Part shown: piece after piece, positions 34,317 through 43,289 of the stretch
Layout: the number at the start of each line of letters is the position of its first letter
How positions within the stretch are numbered: the stretch's first letter is position 1
Source: Roseibium album
GTDB lineage: Bacteria > Pseudomonadota > Alphaproteobacteria > Rhizobiales > Stappiaceae
Direction of reading: 5' to 3'
DNA length: 64,000 nucleotides
NCBI GenBank assembly: GCA_001404055.1
Contig: CXTY01000005.1
Span: forward strand, 467,130 to 531,129
Position numbers and translations under genes: made by a program
The notes under the pieces: generated by a model
What the model saw: only the letters and a program-made list of their open reading frames with translations
Databases searched by the model: none
What the model was told of the DNA's origin: nothing

Positions 34317-34712
34317 TCAGATCAAGGATTGTGGAGGGGCGCGGATTGAATCTATTCGACCGGCATTGGATTTGGGTTCATCTTGAGCTGCCCTGGCCAA
34401 AACAATGCTTGCAGAAACCGTTTTCAGCGTAAATGCAGGGGTCTCGCCGGCCAAGCATGGGCCAAGTGCACAACCATGAGCACAGACCGGACCACACTGA
34501 CAGGAGAGCGGGTCGTGCAGTCCAGCTAGGTTTTCCTGTTGTCCGGAAGGCTGACAGAGGCTTGTGAGACCTGCCGCAGATGCTGCGTTGGGCGAAAGGG
34601 CAGTTGCCAGGATGACAAGGCAGAGCCGCAAGACAAATGCCAGTGTCGTCAACGCCACCAAGGGGTGACGCTCCTGACGTAATACCTGCATTTGTGACAC
34701 ACGCGTGCTCAT
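34317..34712 (-). CDS. DUF2946 family Cys-rich secreted protein
   Basis: A 131-residue protein with a hydrophobic segment at about 22-45 (signal or anchor, ending SPNAASAAG). After it is a Cys cluster at 71, 73, 77, 81 and 86 (CQCGPVCAHGC with one His), which could bind metal. Proteins of this kind often lie beside copper genes. Here it is the first gene of the run DUF2946-PCu(A)C-SCO1-microprotein, 38 bp before PCu(A)C. The C-terminus (SIVLARAAQDEPKSNAG) is unstructured. The exact role is unknown; copper binding is inferred from cysteines and neighbours. Confidence 0.7.
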   Translation of the reverse strand: MSTRVSQMQVLRQERHPLVALTTLAFVLRLCLVILATALSPNAASAAGLTSLCQPSGQQENLAGLHDPLSCQCGPVCAHGCALGPCLAGETPAFTLKTVSASIVLARAAQDEPKSNAGRIDSIRAPPQSLI

Positions 34713-34786
34713 AAGCTGCCTATAGGCCCATTATTCCGAACTGTCGAGAGACGAAACAGCGCAGGGAGCTAAGTACAACCGCGCAT

Positions 34787-36232
34787 TCAGCCTTGTTGCG
34801 GCTTGTCAGGTTCAGTGATTTCCGGTTCGTTTTCGCCTTCAGAAACGCTCGAGTTTTCTGCCTTGTCGCTCTCCAGGTCAGCTTCACCTGCTTGTGCGAC
34901 GTCATTCTCGGCGTTATCTTCCTCGCCTTCTTCAGGGGCTTCAAAATTGTAGATATCGTCCTCATACGCCGGAAATTCTTCCGGTGGAATGACATATTCT
35001 TCGGCGTCGGCATCCAGAGGTTCTGGTGAAATGACCGTGCCGACCTGCGCTGTAGCGGCATATTCGAAGTCTGTCTTTTCGTCTGATGTCAGTGCAACAC
35101 GTGTAAAGACCCGGGTCAGGATAAAGGCTGCCATGATGAGGTTCACCACAATCACCATGACATAAAGACCGGACGGTCCGACCTGTCCCATCAATGTTGA
35201 GGCAATCAATGGTCCGGCGATTGAGCCCATTCCAAATGAAAGCAGCATGCCGGACGATGTCTCGACAAATTCGCCTGGGGCTGCATGATCAAACGCGTGA
35301 GCAACAGCAATCGCGTATAGAGGCTGAGAGCACATGCCCACAACGACTGCCAACAAGGCAGCAACGGCAAAAACGTTTGTCGAAAAAACAACGATTGCAA
35401 GAGACGCGGCGGCAGTCGCACATCCGAGTCCGACGAGAACCAACCGCCGGTCAACCTGGTCAGACAATCGCCCAACGGGCCACTGGGCGAGCAACCCACC
35501 CCCGATGATGGCAGCGGCGTAAAATGCTGACTGGTTAGTCGATAGGCCGATTTGTGAACCGTACAGCGGCGTCAGTGTCAAAAGCGCACCCTGCGACGTC
35601 CCGATGAGCAGAATGCCAACAAAGGCTGCAGGGGAGTTCTTGAAAAGCTGCGCTGGTCGAAATCTGACGAGTGTAATCGGCGCTGGTTGAGTCGAGGTCG
35701 TCAAAGAGACAGGCATAACCGCAAGACTGACACTAACCGAGGCGATGACAAAGGGGATGAATGAGGAAATGCTCATGCTGGCAATCGAGACCTGCCCCAG
35801 CATCAGCGCACCGAACAGGATCACGATATAGACTGACATAATGGTGCCACGGTTTTCGTTCGTGGCAGTTTCATTGAGCCAGCTTTCCACGATCATGTAA
35901 AAACCGGCAAGGCTGAAGCCGGAAATGACACGGATGACAAACCAGGCAGTGGGATCAATCAGGACAGGGTGCATGATTGCAGCTGCGGACATCAGCGAAA
36001 CAAGCGCGGCAAACGCCCGTATATGTCCAGCGCGCATGATTAGAAGAGGCGCGCCCAGGCAGCCCAGTACCATGCCGACAAAATAGGCTGAGGAAACCGC
36101 GCCAATCTCGAAGTCCGTGAAATAAAACCGGTCCGCGGCCAACGGAAGGAGAGTGGTCTGAAGTCCATGCCCGAAAATGAGCAGGGCGACAGACAATAAA
36201 AGTGCGGATACAGAAAGAAGCGTCTGAGCCAA
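34787..36232 (-). CDS. MFS transporter with long acidic C-terminal tail
   Basis: A 481-residue, 12-TM major facilitator protein. The TTG start at 36232 is supported by GGGGAGG six bases upstream. The first TM pair has LLSVALLIFGHGLQTTLLPL and GMVLGCLGAPLL; TM4-TM5 carries VISGFSLAGFYMIVESWLNETA with a conserved ESWLN motif known from a YcaD-like group. Residues about 395-481 form an unusual acidic, Pro/Glu/Asp-rich cytoplasmic tail with little helix, probably disordered. The substrate is unknown. An imperfect 16-bp inverted repeat sits about 30 bp upstream of the start. It lies between dxs and the copper module. Confidence 0.8.
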   Translation of the reverse strand: MAQTLLSVSALLLSVALLIFGHGLQTTLLPLAADRFYFTDFEIGAVSSAYFVGMVLGCLGAPLLIMRAGHIRAFAALVSLMSAAAIMHPVLIDPTAWFVIRVISGFSLAGFYMIVESWLNETATNENRGTIMSVYIVILFGALMLGQVSIASMSISSFIPFVIASVSVSLAVMPVSLTTSTQPAPITLVRFRPAQLFKNSPAAFVGILLIGTSQGALLTLTPLYGSQIGLSTNQSAFYAAAIIGGGLLAQWPVGRLSDQVDRRLVLVGLGCATAAASLAIVVFSTNVFAVAALLAVVVGMCSQPLYAIAVAHAFDHAAPGEFVETSSGMLLSFGMGSIAGPLIASTLMGQVGPSGLYVMVIVVNLIMAAFILTRVFTRVALTSDEKTDFEYAATAQVGTVISPEPLDADAEEYVIPPEEFPAYEDDIYNFEAPEEGEEDNAENDVAQAGEADLESDKAENSSVSEGENEPEITEPDKPQQG

Positions 36233-36258
36233 TGCTGCCTCCCCAGAGACTAGAGCAA

Positions 36259-36302
36259 TATACGATCTGATTGAGCTCGCAGACGATCAATCAGGTCGTA
36301 TA
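36259..36302. repeat. Long imperfect inverted repeat upstream of the MFS gene
   Basis: TATACGATCTGATTGA (36259-36274) and TCAATCAGGTCGTATA (36287-36302) match in 15 of 16 positions with a 12-bp spacer. It begins 27 bp upstream of the TTG start, so it could be an operator for a dimeric regulator or an mRNA leader hairpin. No U-tract follows. Confidence 0.5.
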
Positions 36303-36531
36303 AAATTGCCCCGCCACTCTCCAATTCCAGGCGCGCTTCCGACTATCAGGTCTAATGCTGTTGCCGTAGCTGAAAGTCGCCCGCGAATTAAAACAAAAGC
36401 GCCGGTTGGAGCCGACGCAATTGATCCTGCCAATCAGCATTTCCAGTTCTCGCGGCGCGTGTCAATGATGAATTTTTACGCGCCCCCAGGCGATGTTGGC
36501 AAGGGGTGAATAGCAAAGAGAGCTCAGAGGG

Positions 36532-38493
36532 TTATGCGCGCTGTGGTGCACTCATGTATTCTGTTCCCAGAGCTGCGAAAACAGTCTTCAGAATGCCATC
36601 GCAATTGAGGCCGGCGTTCGCGTACATCAGGTCGGGCTTGTCATGATCCTGATAAGTATCTGGCAGGGTCAGGGTCCGGACTTTCAAGCCGCGGTCGAGC
36701 AGCCCGTTGTCAGCAAGCTTGGTCAGCACATGGCTCCCAAATCCGCCAATTGAGCCTTCTTCAATAGTCACCAGAACCTCGTGTTCACGCGCAAGGCGAT
36801 GGATGAGATCGATGTCCAGCGGCTTTGCGAACCTTGCGTCTGCGACAGTTGTAGACAGACCAGCCGCATCCAATTCATCAGCTGCCTTGAGGCATTCACT
36901 CATCCGGCCACCAAAGCTCAACAGAGCGACTTTGGTACCTTCCCTGCGTATGACGCCTTTCCCGATCTCAAGAACGCTGCCGCGCTCAGGGAGGTCCAGT
37001 CCAACGCCTTCGCCGCGCGGATAACGGAAGGAGACGGGGCCTTCGTCATAGGCGACAGCTGTCGCAACCATATGGCGGAGCTCAACTTCGTCGGCCGCTG
37101 CCATCACCACGAAGTTAGGCAGGCAGGAGAGAAAAGCGGTATCGAACGCACCAGCATGTGTCGGCCCGTCAGCACCAACCAGTCCTGCGCGGTCGATTGG
37201 AAAGCGAACGGGAAGTTTCTGGATCGCTACGTCATGAACAACCTGATCATAGGCGCGTTGCAGGAAGGTGGAATAGATTGCCGCAAAAGGTTTGTATCCT
37301 TCAGTGGCAAGACCTGCGGCAAATGTGACAGCGTGCTGTTCTGCAATGCCGACATCATAGGTTCGCTCCGGGAACGCTTCACCGAAGAGATCCAGGCCGG
37401 TCCCGTCCGGCATGGCCGCAGTGATTGCGACAACCTTCTCGTCGTCTTCCGCTTCCTTGATCAGTGACGTTGCAAAGACGTTGGTAAAGCTGGGTGCGTT
37501 TGCTTTTGGCTTGGATTGTTTGCCGGTGACAACATCAAACTTGGCAACACCGTGATACTTGTCCCTGGCACCCTCTGCGGGGCCGTAGCCTTTACCCTTT
37601 TGCGTTACTGCATGGATCAGAACCGGACCATGATGCGTATCGCGGACGTTCTTCAGAACCGGAAGCAGGTGTTCCAGGTTATGACCGTCCACCGGGCCAA
37701 CGTAGTAAAATCCGAGCTCTTCGAACATGGTGCCGCCGGTCCAGAAACCACGCGCGTATTCTTCAGCCCGCGCCGCCTTCTCAAAGACCGGCTTGGGCAG
37801 GTTCTTGGCAATGTTCTTCGCTGCATCGCGCAGTGTCTGATACGTCGGACCTGAAACAAGTTTTGCCAGATACGCTGACATTGCCCCGACGGGCGGGGCG
37901 ATCGACATGTCGTTATCGTTGAGGATCACGATCAAACGGGAACCCAGATGCCCGGCATTGTTCATCGCCTCATAGGCCATGCCAGCGGACATGGCGCCGT
38001 CACCGATAACTGCGATGACATTGTTGTCGCCGCCTTTCAGGTCCCGGCCTGCAGCCATTCCCAAGCCAGCAGAAATCGAGGTAGATGAGTGCGCAGCACC
38101 AAACGGATCGTAGATACTCTCGGTTCGTTTGGTAAATCCGGACAATCCTTTGCCTTGGCGCAATGTGCGGATCCGATCGCGCCTTTCAGTCAGGATTTTG
38201 TGAGGATAACACTGGTGGCCAACATCCCAGATGATCTTGTCGTCTGGTGTATTAAACACGTAATGAAGCGCAACTGTCAGCTCGACAACACCAAGCCCGG
38301 CGCCCAGATGGCCACCGGTAATCGACACGGCGTCAATCGTTTCCGTGCGCAAATCTTCTGCAAGTTCCTGCAGATCAGATTCGTCAATCTTGCGAAGATC
38401 CGCTGGCGACCTGACTTTGTCGAGTAGCGGCGTATGTGGCTTGGAAGTCACGCTGTCGATGGCTCCACTGTTTGAAACATGGCGGGCAGGCAT
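36532..38493 (-). CDS. dxs: 1-deoxy-D-xylulose-5-phosphate synthase
   Basis: A 653-residue TPP enzyme that condenses pyruvate with glyceraldehyde-3-phosphate, the first and flux-controlling step of the MEP isoprenoid pathway. Landmarks are [15 protein letters not shown], the TPP site [51 protein letters not shown] with the catalytic Glu, and the transketolase C-terminal domain. The N-terminal 25 residues are an extension before the usual TPLLDKV. The length is normal. In related genomes dxs directly follows xseB; here a LuxR-type gene and 360 bp of non-coding DNA lie between. Confidence 0.95.
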   Translation of the reverse strand: MPARHVSNSGAIDSVTSKPHTPLLDKVRSPADLRKIDESDLQELAEDLRTETIDAVSITGGHLGAGLGVVELTVALHYVFNTPDDKIIWDVGHQCYPHKILTERRDRIRTLRQGKGLSGFTKRTESIYDPFGAAHSSTSISAGLGMAAGRDLKGGDNNVIAVIGDGAMSAGMAYEAMNNAGHLGSRLIVILNDNDMSIAPPVGAMSAYLAKLVSGPTYQTLRDAAKNIAKNLPKPVFEKAARAEEYARGFWTGGTMFEELGFYYVGPVDGHNLEHLLPVLKNVRDTHHGPVLIHAVTQKGKGYGPAEGARDKYHGVAKFDVVTGKQSKPKANAPSFTNVFATSLIKEAEDDEKVVAITAAMPDGTGLDLFGEAFPERTYDVGIAEQHAVTFAAGLATEGYKPFAAIYSTFLQRAYDQVVHDVAIQKLPVRFPIDRAGLVGADGPTHAGAFDTAFLSCLPNFVVMAAADEVELRHMVATAVAYDEGPVSFRYPRGEGVGLDLPERGSVLEIGKGVIRREGTKVALLSFGGRMSECLKAADELDAAGLSTTVADARFAKPLDIDLIHRLAREHEVLVTIEEGSIGGFGSHVLTKLADNGLLDRGLKVRTLTLPDTYQDHDKPDLMYANAGLNCDGILKTVFAALGTEYMSAPQRA

Positions 38494-38691
38494 ACACTAA
38501 CCCGATATAGGGCGCAAACGCTTGCTTAGGAATGCGCCATTTTGCGGCAGTGTCAGCCATCACATTGCAGTTTTTGAGCAATTTACCCCCATAAGGCATG
38601 GGGGATATTCTGAAATTTTTTGCAACAGTTCAATGATTTCAAGATCTGTCACCCGTTTGGGTGATGCATATTTCTCAGATATATCTTAAGT

Positions 38692-38765
38692 GATTGGCCG
38701 TGGTCGATGGGGCCACGTGCACAGTGATCAACTTGGGGTCGTGTTAAAGCGACCCCTTTTTCTTT
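38692..38765 (+). ncRNA. Candidate small RNA with terminator (plus strand)
   Basis: A Rho-independent terminator, GGGGTCG (38735-38741), 8-base loop, CGACCCC (38750-38756), T5CT3, points to the plus strand, where there is no gene. Upstream is a second hairpin, CGTGGTC (38699-38705)/GGCCACG (38711-38717), with one GU pair. A weak promoter, TTGGGT (38657-38662) with TATATC at 38680-38685, would start an RNA of about 74 nt at 38692. A further hairpin, TCACCC-GTTT-GGGTGA (38649-38664), would belong to a longer form. No Rfam family is recognised. Confidence 0.45.
38735..38765 (+). terminator. Orphan Rho-independent terminator
   Basis: A perfect 7-bp GC-rich stem (GGGGTCG/CGACCCC) followed by TTTTTCTTT. 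On the minus strand there is no U-tract, so it does not serve the LuxR-type gene. It is the 3' end of the candidate sRNA. Confidence 0.75.
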
Positions 38766-38849
38766 GATCCGAAGGGTGCACTGGCGAAGGTTTACACGAG
38801 CAAAAATGCGGAATTTCAGCAAGCTGTGGCCTAAGCGCCGACTGCTGGC

Positions 38850-40079
38850 TTAGAATAAGCCCGACAGCTTATGCACCAGGCCTGCGAGTTGTAGTTGCGT
38901 GTTAATTCCGGTTTTTTCAAATATGCGTCGCAGATGTGTTTTTGCTGTGTTTCGCGTGATTCCCAAGTGGTTCACCGTGGCATTCATGGAGCCTGAAATG
39001 GTCAAGCGGCGCGCGAGTCGGGCCTCTGACTGGGAAAGGTCGAATTGATCCTGGAGAACAAGTTCGACGTCCTTGGGTGGATCTGTCGGTTCGTACACAC
39101 GCATTAGAAACCAGGGAAGCGGTGTTTCAATTGGTTCTTTCGAGGGATGAGGGACGGTTTCAATTGTGATCCGCGTTAGAGAACCGTTGTTACGTTTCAG
39201 AAAAACAGAATGAACCATCACGCCGTCTTGCGGTGCTGGCGAGAGAAAATTCGCTTCGGAGGCCGCTTCTTCTGAAAAGTACTTTTCCGTGAGAAAACGA
39301 AAACCGGTTTCGATTTGGTTGTTTCTAAAAATCAGTTTGTCGCCCTGATCCAGGACGACATTCATCTTGATAAGTGCCTGGAGCCCGGCTGCAGTATGCG
39401 TCAGTATTTCACGGTCAGAATTCACGAGAATTGCGGGGCTGTCCAATGCGGATAGAAGGGTGCTGGAAAAGTCGTTGTCAGAACGTTCTTTACTTAGTTT
39501 CAAAAATAAATTCAGTGCCGGGGTGAGCGCCTCTATGATCATTTGAAAGTTTTCGCTTGCCCGCGTAGTGTCGATTGTTTCTTCGGTATCGCTCGTGAAT
39601 ACACACGCAAACAGGATAGTGTTGCCGCCTGACCGGTTGACAGGTGAAACCAAACCTGGAGCGTTTCGCAACGGGTTTCTGGAGCTGTCATTTTCTTTGA
39701 GCTTTGCCTCGCGCCCGGCAAATTGACCGTCAACCTTGTTCGCGGATAGCGAATTTCGTTTCAATTTGTCCAGCGAGACCTTGCAATAGGGATAAAGCAG
39801 AGACGCTTCCGACAACAGGAATTCAAATGCGTTACGCCCGCCTTCGGTTTCGATTTGCGTCAGAAAGTCGCCAAGTTCGCGACCTGGTCGATGTCCGACA
39901 AACAACGAAGTGGCACGTCCGGAAGCGTCGAACTCAGAAAGAAACGATCTGCAGCCAAGCTTTGTTTCAAGGAATGTCAGAAACTGGGACCATCCATCAG
40001 CGCGCGTCGAACACCCTAGTGCGAGCAAAAGTAAATTTGCTTCGTCAGATTTGTTGAGTGCCGGCATAACTTGCTGCAT
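38850..40079 (-). CDS. LuxR-type HTH transcriptional regulator
   Basis: A 409-residue cytoplasmic protein from the ATG at 40079. The C-terminal 65 residues form a LuxR/GerE helix-turn-helix (LSQSEARLARRLTISGSMNATVNHLGITRNTAKTHLRRIFEKTGINTQLQLAGLVHKL). The N-terminal 340 residues hold no known sensor domain that I can name; a PAS-like stretch is possible near 205-300 (SALDSPAILVNSDREILTHTAAGLQAL). No receiver domain, no AHL-binding motif and no TM segments were seen. It is inserted between xseB and dxs, a position that is normally uninterrupted. Its target is unknown; self-regulation or control of dxs are possibilities. Confidence 0.75.
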   Translation of the reverse strand: MQQVMPALNKSDEANLLLLALGCSTRADGWSQFLTFLETKLGCRSFLSEFDASGRATSLFVGHRPGRELGDFLTQIETEGGRNAFEFLLSEASLLYPYCKVSLDKLKRNSLSANKVDGQFAGREAKLKENDSSRNPLRNAPGLVSPVNRSGGNTILFACVFTSDTEETIDTTRASENFQMIIEALTPALNLFLKLSKERSDNDFSSTLLSALDSPAILVNSDREILTHTAAGLQALIKMNVVLDQGDKLIFRNNQIETGFRFLTEKYFSEEAASEANFLSPAPQDGVMVHSVFLKRNNGSLTRITIETVPHPSKEPIETPLPWFLMRVYEPTDPPKDVELVLQDQFDLSQSEARLARRLTISGSMNATVNHLGITRNTAKTHLRRIFEKTGINTQLQLAGLVHKLSGLF

Positions 40080-40454
40080 CAATTAATCAACACGCTTCAG
40101 TTAGGATATCTTCCAATTTATCTATCAATTTATTCTGGGAGTCGCAACATAGTTTAAATGTTCGACTTGTTTATGTTGGGAGTTGTTATGTTCGGGGGTG
40201 GGGAGATCTACAAATATTACATAGACGCGGCGAATTGCGACTTATTGGTCCCAGATCTGAACGCGTCTGCTGTGCCTATGGAAAAATCCGGAAACTTTTG
40301 CATGGAAAATCAACCATCGTTCCGCCCGTATGTTTCAAGGTGAGAACTAAATAGAGCGCTACCTGCACATGAATTCACCCAATGAACCAGGCGCCTGTTT
40401 GAACCGGCGGTTTTTATGAAATTGGGGCACTCGAGTAAGTTTGTTGGAAGGTTT
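40080..40454. other. Non-coding region between the LuxR-type gene and xseB
   Basis: About 375 bp. An AT-rich promoter region for the LuxR-type gene is at 40080-40150. A 61-residue plus-strand frame (40158-40343) lacks a ribosome site and has no family resemblance, so it is not called. No hairpins or repeats stood out. Confidence 0.5.
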
Positions 40455-40703
40455 TTACTGCGGGTCGAGTTCGCTCGTTCCACTCGCTTCACCATTTTGC
40501 CCAAGCTGTATTTTCTCAACTTTGGCTTCAGCCGATTTTAGAAGTGTATCGCAATGCGCACGTAAAGCGTCACCGCGCTCGTACATATCGATACTGCGTT
40601 CGAGCGGAACGTTGCCTTGTTCCAGTTCCCGCACAATTGTTTCCAGCTGCTTCAGCGCTTCTTCGAAAGAAAGACCGGAAATGTCATTGGCAGCATCAGT
40701 CAT
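40455..40703 (-). CDS. xseB: Exodeoxyribonuclease VII small subunit
   Basis: An 82-residue XseB, the small subunit of the single-strand-specific exonuclease VII. The family core [41 protein letters not shown] spans residues about 11-51. A charged tail with SELDPQ follows. Length is typical. It lies 122 bp downstream of the histone-deacetylase-like gene on the same strand, as in many alphaproteobacteria. The large subunit XseA is not in the window. Confidence 0.92.
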   Translation of the reverse strand: MTDAANDISGLSFEEALKQLETIVRELEQGNVPLERSIDMYERGDALRAHCDTLLKSAEAKVEKIQLGQNGEASGTSELDPQ

Positions 40704-40825
40704 CGGTGCGGTTCCTGAATATCGTCTATTTCAATTGGGAAAGTCGCGGGCTTGCCGGCTGAGGTCAAGCCTTCAATCGAATTTTGGGTGCAAGATCCCC
40801 GTGGTTTTGAAGCGGTGGCGTCAGA

Positions 40826-41755
40826 TCAACCGGTCATCAGCGTCATGACGTGGGCCGCAACCGAGCGGGCAAGCCCTTCCAGATCATAGCCACCTTCCAG
40901 AACGGAGACCACATTGCCGTCGCTATGCTTGTCTGCAATATCCATCAAAACGCGTGTGGCCCATGCAAAATCGGCTTCCACCAGGTTCAGTCCACCCAAC
41001 GGATCGCGTGCGTGGGCGTCAAATCCGGCGGAGATGATGACAAGTTCGGGGGCATAATCTTCCAGCCGCGGAAGGATGGCGACTTCAAAGGCCTCCTTGA
41101 AACCGGCGCCGTCTTCTCCTGGGGCCAGCGGCACATTTACAATTGTGTTTGCCTCGCCCGTCTCTGAAGCTGCTCCTGATCCCGGATAAAGGGGCATCTG
41201 GTGTGTCGAGCAATACATGACATTCGGGTCTGCCCAGAAAATGTCCTGTGTTCCATTGCCGTGATGGACATCAAAATCGACGATCGCAACTCTGTCGATC
41301 CCATGTTTGGCTTGTGCATACCGAGCAGCGACCGCAGCGTTGTTAAAGAAACAGAAGCCCATCGCGCGTTCCTTTTCCGCGTGATGACCCGGTGGCCGTG
41401 AGGCGGAAAAAGCGTTGCCGACCTTTTTTGTCAGGACCTCATCAACTGCCCGGCAAGCTCCGCCAGCGCCTCTGAGGGCTGCTTCCCATGTGCCGGGGGA
41501 CATGGTGGTGTCGGCATCAACACGGGCCGTGCCTTCTTCGGGGGACAGGCGATGCAGGGAATCGACATAACTCATCGGGTGGGCCCGGGCTAAGTCTTCA
41601 AGTGCGCCAACGGGAGCCAGATCACGTTCTATCGACTGGAACTTTTCGTGCTCCAATATTCGGTCGATTGCCCGGATCCTGTCCGGGCGCTCGGGGTGAC
41701 CGACAGGCGTCAGATGATCGAGATAGGAAGGGTGATGCAATAAGAGGGTGGACAC
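40826..41755 (-). CDS. Histone deacetylase family amidohydrolase (acetoin utilisation-like)
   Basis: A 309-residue zinc deacetylase of the HDAC/AcuC/acetylpolyamine amidohydrolase superfamily. The start is GTG at 41755 (VSTLLLHHPSYLDHLTPVGHPERPDRI). Active-site motifs are RPPGHHAEKERAMGFCFFNNAAVAA (the tandem His), the zinc ligands in IVDFDVHHGNGTQDIFW, and ISAGFDAHARDPLGG. The substrate is unknown; the family removes acetyl groups from small amines or lysines. It begins the conserved hdaH-xseB-dxs-tlyA run, so it is probably the first gene of that transcript. Confidence 0.88.
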   Translation of the reverse strand: MSTLLLHHPSYLDHLTPVGHPERPDRIRAIDRILEHEKFQSIERDLAPVGALEDLARAHPMSYVDSLHRLSPEEGTARVDADTTMSPGTWEAALRGAGGACRAVDEVLTKKVGNAFSASRPPGHHAEKERAMGFCFFNNAAVAARYAQAKHGIDRVAIVDFDVHHGNGTQDIFWADPNVMYCSTHQMPLYPGSGAASETGEANTIVNVPLAPGEDGAGFKEAFEVAILPRLEDYAPELVIISAGFDAHARDPLGGLNLVEADFAWATRVLMDIADKHSDGNVVSVLEGGYDLEGLARSVAAHVMTLMTG

Positions 41756-41876
41756 GTATGGGTTCCAGAAGGTCTGTAGTTGTCAATTGTTGAACGAAAG
41801 CAATCTGAGCGGCACCAGATGGATCTGTCAATTGAAGATAGGTCTAAAGGTCTGGCAATTGAAACTGTCGGGAAAC

Positions 41877-41907
41877 AAAAAAAAGGGCCGGCTTTCTTAG
41901 CCAGCCC
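41877..41907 (-). terminator. Strong Rho-independent terminator, orphan
   Basis: On the minus strand GGGCUGGCU pairs with AGCCGGCCC (one GU, loop AAGAA) and is followed by eight U, then GUUU. It lies 380 bp after the Sua5 stop, so it may end a longer Sua5 transcript or a separate small RNA. Confidence 0.8.
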
Positions 41908-41962
41908 GTTGAAAGGTGCGAGCACCACGATGCCCGAGGGGAGGTCCGCTGCATCTCAATTC
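41877..41962 (-). ncRNA. Candidate small RNA (minus strand)
   Basis: Immediately upstream of the strong orphan terminator (minus strand) are an unpaired ACCUCCCCUCGGG stretch, whose CCUCCCC is complementary to Shine-Dalgarno sequences, and a small hairpin GGUGC-UC-GCACC. A single-stranded C/U-rich motif in front of a strong terminator is the shape of trans-acting alphaproteobacterial sRNAs. The 5' end is my guess from a weak -10-like TAGTCT. No known family was recognised. Confidence 0.35.
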
Positions 41963-42287
41963 GTACGTAAAGACTACTTGATTTCGGTGTGAAAAAGCGA
42001 GCCCTTTACCGTAATCAGGTGTGATATTGATGTTGATAAGTTTGGTGCGGCGCAGGGGAAGCACAGATATATTGTATGAAATGCTTAGCTAATTTGTCAC
42101 GTTCTGTTGAATATATAGTTTTCTACTATATTGGAAACTTGGAATTCCTTGAGCTTAACTTAAGTTGATCGTTCTTCACGCGCAGGAATAAGCAGCTTAT
42201 GCGAAGTGCTGATTTTTAAGGCTTTTCAGTTCGCACATAAATTCACCACGTGGCATTTTTCAATTCAGACGCCGTGTATGAGAAATC

Positions 42288-43289
42288 TCAAATATTATCG
42301 CGTGGTGCCGCGGCGCGGCGCAGTCGGTCGTTAATTGCCTCTCCCAACCCGGTATTGGGGATAAACTGTACCTGGATGGCCCGAGCGCCGCTCAAATCAA
42401 GGGTTCGCATCGCCTGAAACAGGTTCGCTGCGGCTTCAACGAGATTTCCTGACGGGCTCAAATTGAATTCTGCAGTGGCGCGTTCAGCTCCTAGGAGTGG
42501 CGTGGGGCCGAACGAGAGGAGCGCATCTTCAGCAGTCGCCTCTTGCGCATTCAGGTACATTGCAGCATCTGGAGCGTAATGTGAGGATAGCATGCCCGGC
42601 GCGGTTGGGGCGTCCGGTTTCATTTCACTGGGCGGGCTTGCGAGCTCCGCTCCGAGAACGTTCTCGATGTCTTCGCGCGTCAGACCACCTGGCCTCAACA
42701 GTCGTGGTGTTCCATCAACCAGTCCAACAATTGTAGATTCAATTCCGACGGCACACGGCCCTGCATCAATGACGTAACCCAAAGATGGTCCAAGGTCTGC
42801 AATAACGTCCGTAGCACGGGTCGGGCTGATTTTCCCTGAGCGGTTCGCACTCGGGGCTGCCAAAGGACGACCTATCCTTTCCGAGAGAAGGCGCATGACC
42901 GGCCCGGCGGGTACACGCAAGGCAACCGTGTCGAGACCTGCTGTCGCAAGGTCGGATATCGGCGAACTTTTGATTTTTGGTACGACGAGCGTTAACGGTC
43001 CTGGCCAGAAAGCCTCGGCCAACGTCAATGCCTGATCGGTGATCTCGCCATGTTCTTTTGCGGCGTCCAATGAAGCAACATGGGAAATCAGGGGATTGAA
43101 TTGAGGTCGTCCCTTCGCCTCAAAAATTCTCGCACAAGCGGTTCCGCTCGTAGCATCAGCGGCCAGCCCATAGACTGTTTCAGTTGGAATTGCAGCCAGC
43201 TCCCCATCCAAAAGGGCAATGCAAGCCGCCTCTGCTTCTGGAGATAATTGCCAGTCAGGCTCGCTGAAATTGAGTTTCCAAAGCTGCAT
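42288..43289 (-). CDS. L-threonylcarbamoyladenylate synthase (Sua5 form)
   Basis: A 333-residue Sua5/YwlC enzyme. It makes threonylcarbamoyl-AMP from Thr, bicarbonate and ATP for tRNA t6A modification. The YrdC core shows AIPTETVYGLAADA (about 34-47), KGRPQFNPLISHV, GPLTLVV and RVPAGPVMRLL-PLAAPSANRSGKISPT. The C-terminal Sua5 domain begins at about residue 210 (PTAPGMLSSHYAPDAAMYL). The length suggests the long Sua5 form rather than the short TsaC. Start ATG at 43289. It is transcribed alone, divergent from the acyl-CoA dehydrogenase. Confidence 0.92.
   Translation of the reverse strand: MQLWKLNFSEPDWQLSPEAEAACIALLDGELAAIPTETVYGLAADATSGTACARIFEAKGRPQFNPLISHVASLDAAKEHGEITDQALTLAEAFWPGPLTLVVPKIKSSPISDLATAGLDTVALRVPAGPVMRLLSERIGRPLAAPSANRSGKISPTRATDVIADLGPSLGYVIDAGPCAVGIESTIVGLVDGTPRLLRPGGLTREDIENVLGAELASPPSEMKPDAPTAPGMLSSHYAPDAAMYLNAQEATAEDALLSFGPTPLLGAERATAEFNLSPSGNLVEAAANLFQAMRTLDLSGARAIQVQFIPNTGLGEAINDRLRRAAAPRDNI

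Larger units (their letters stand above)
38494..38849. other. Non-coding region between dxs and the LuxR-type gene
   Basis: No ORF is supported. It holds the dxs promoter and leader on the minus strand and, on the plus strand, the candidate small RNA described separately. The base composition is AT-rich near 38570-38640. Confidence 0.6.
41756..42287. other. Non-coding region between HDAC-like and Sua5 genes
   Basis: About 530 bp with no supported gene. The left part (41877-41960) holds a strong minus-strand terminator and a likely small RNA. The right part (42060-42200) is AT-rich (runs such as TATATAGTTTTCTACTATATTGG) and looks like promoter DNA, although the Sua5 gene points left into it. 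A 70-residue plus-strand frame at 41780-41992 has no ribosome site and is not called. Confidence 0.5.

Noticed and set aside
40158..40343. 61-residue plus-strand ORF between the LuxR-type gene and xseB
   Set aside because: No Shine-Dalgarno and no conserved look; kept only as a note.
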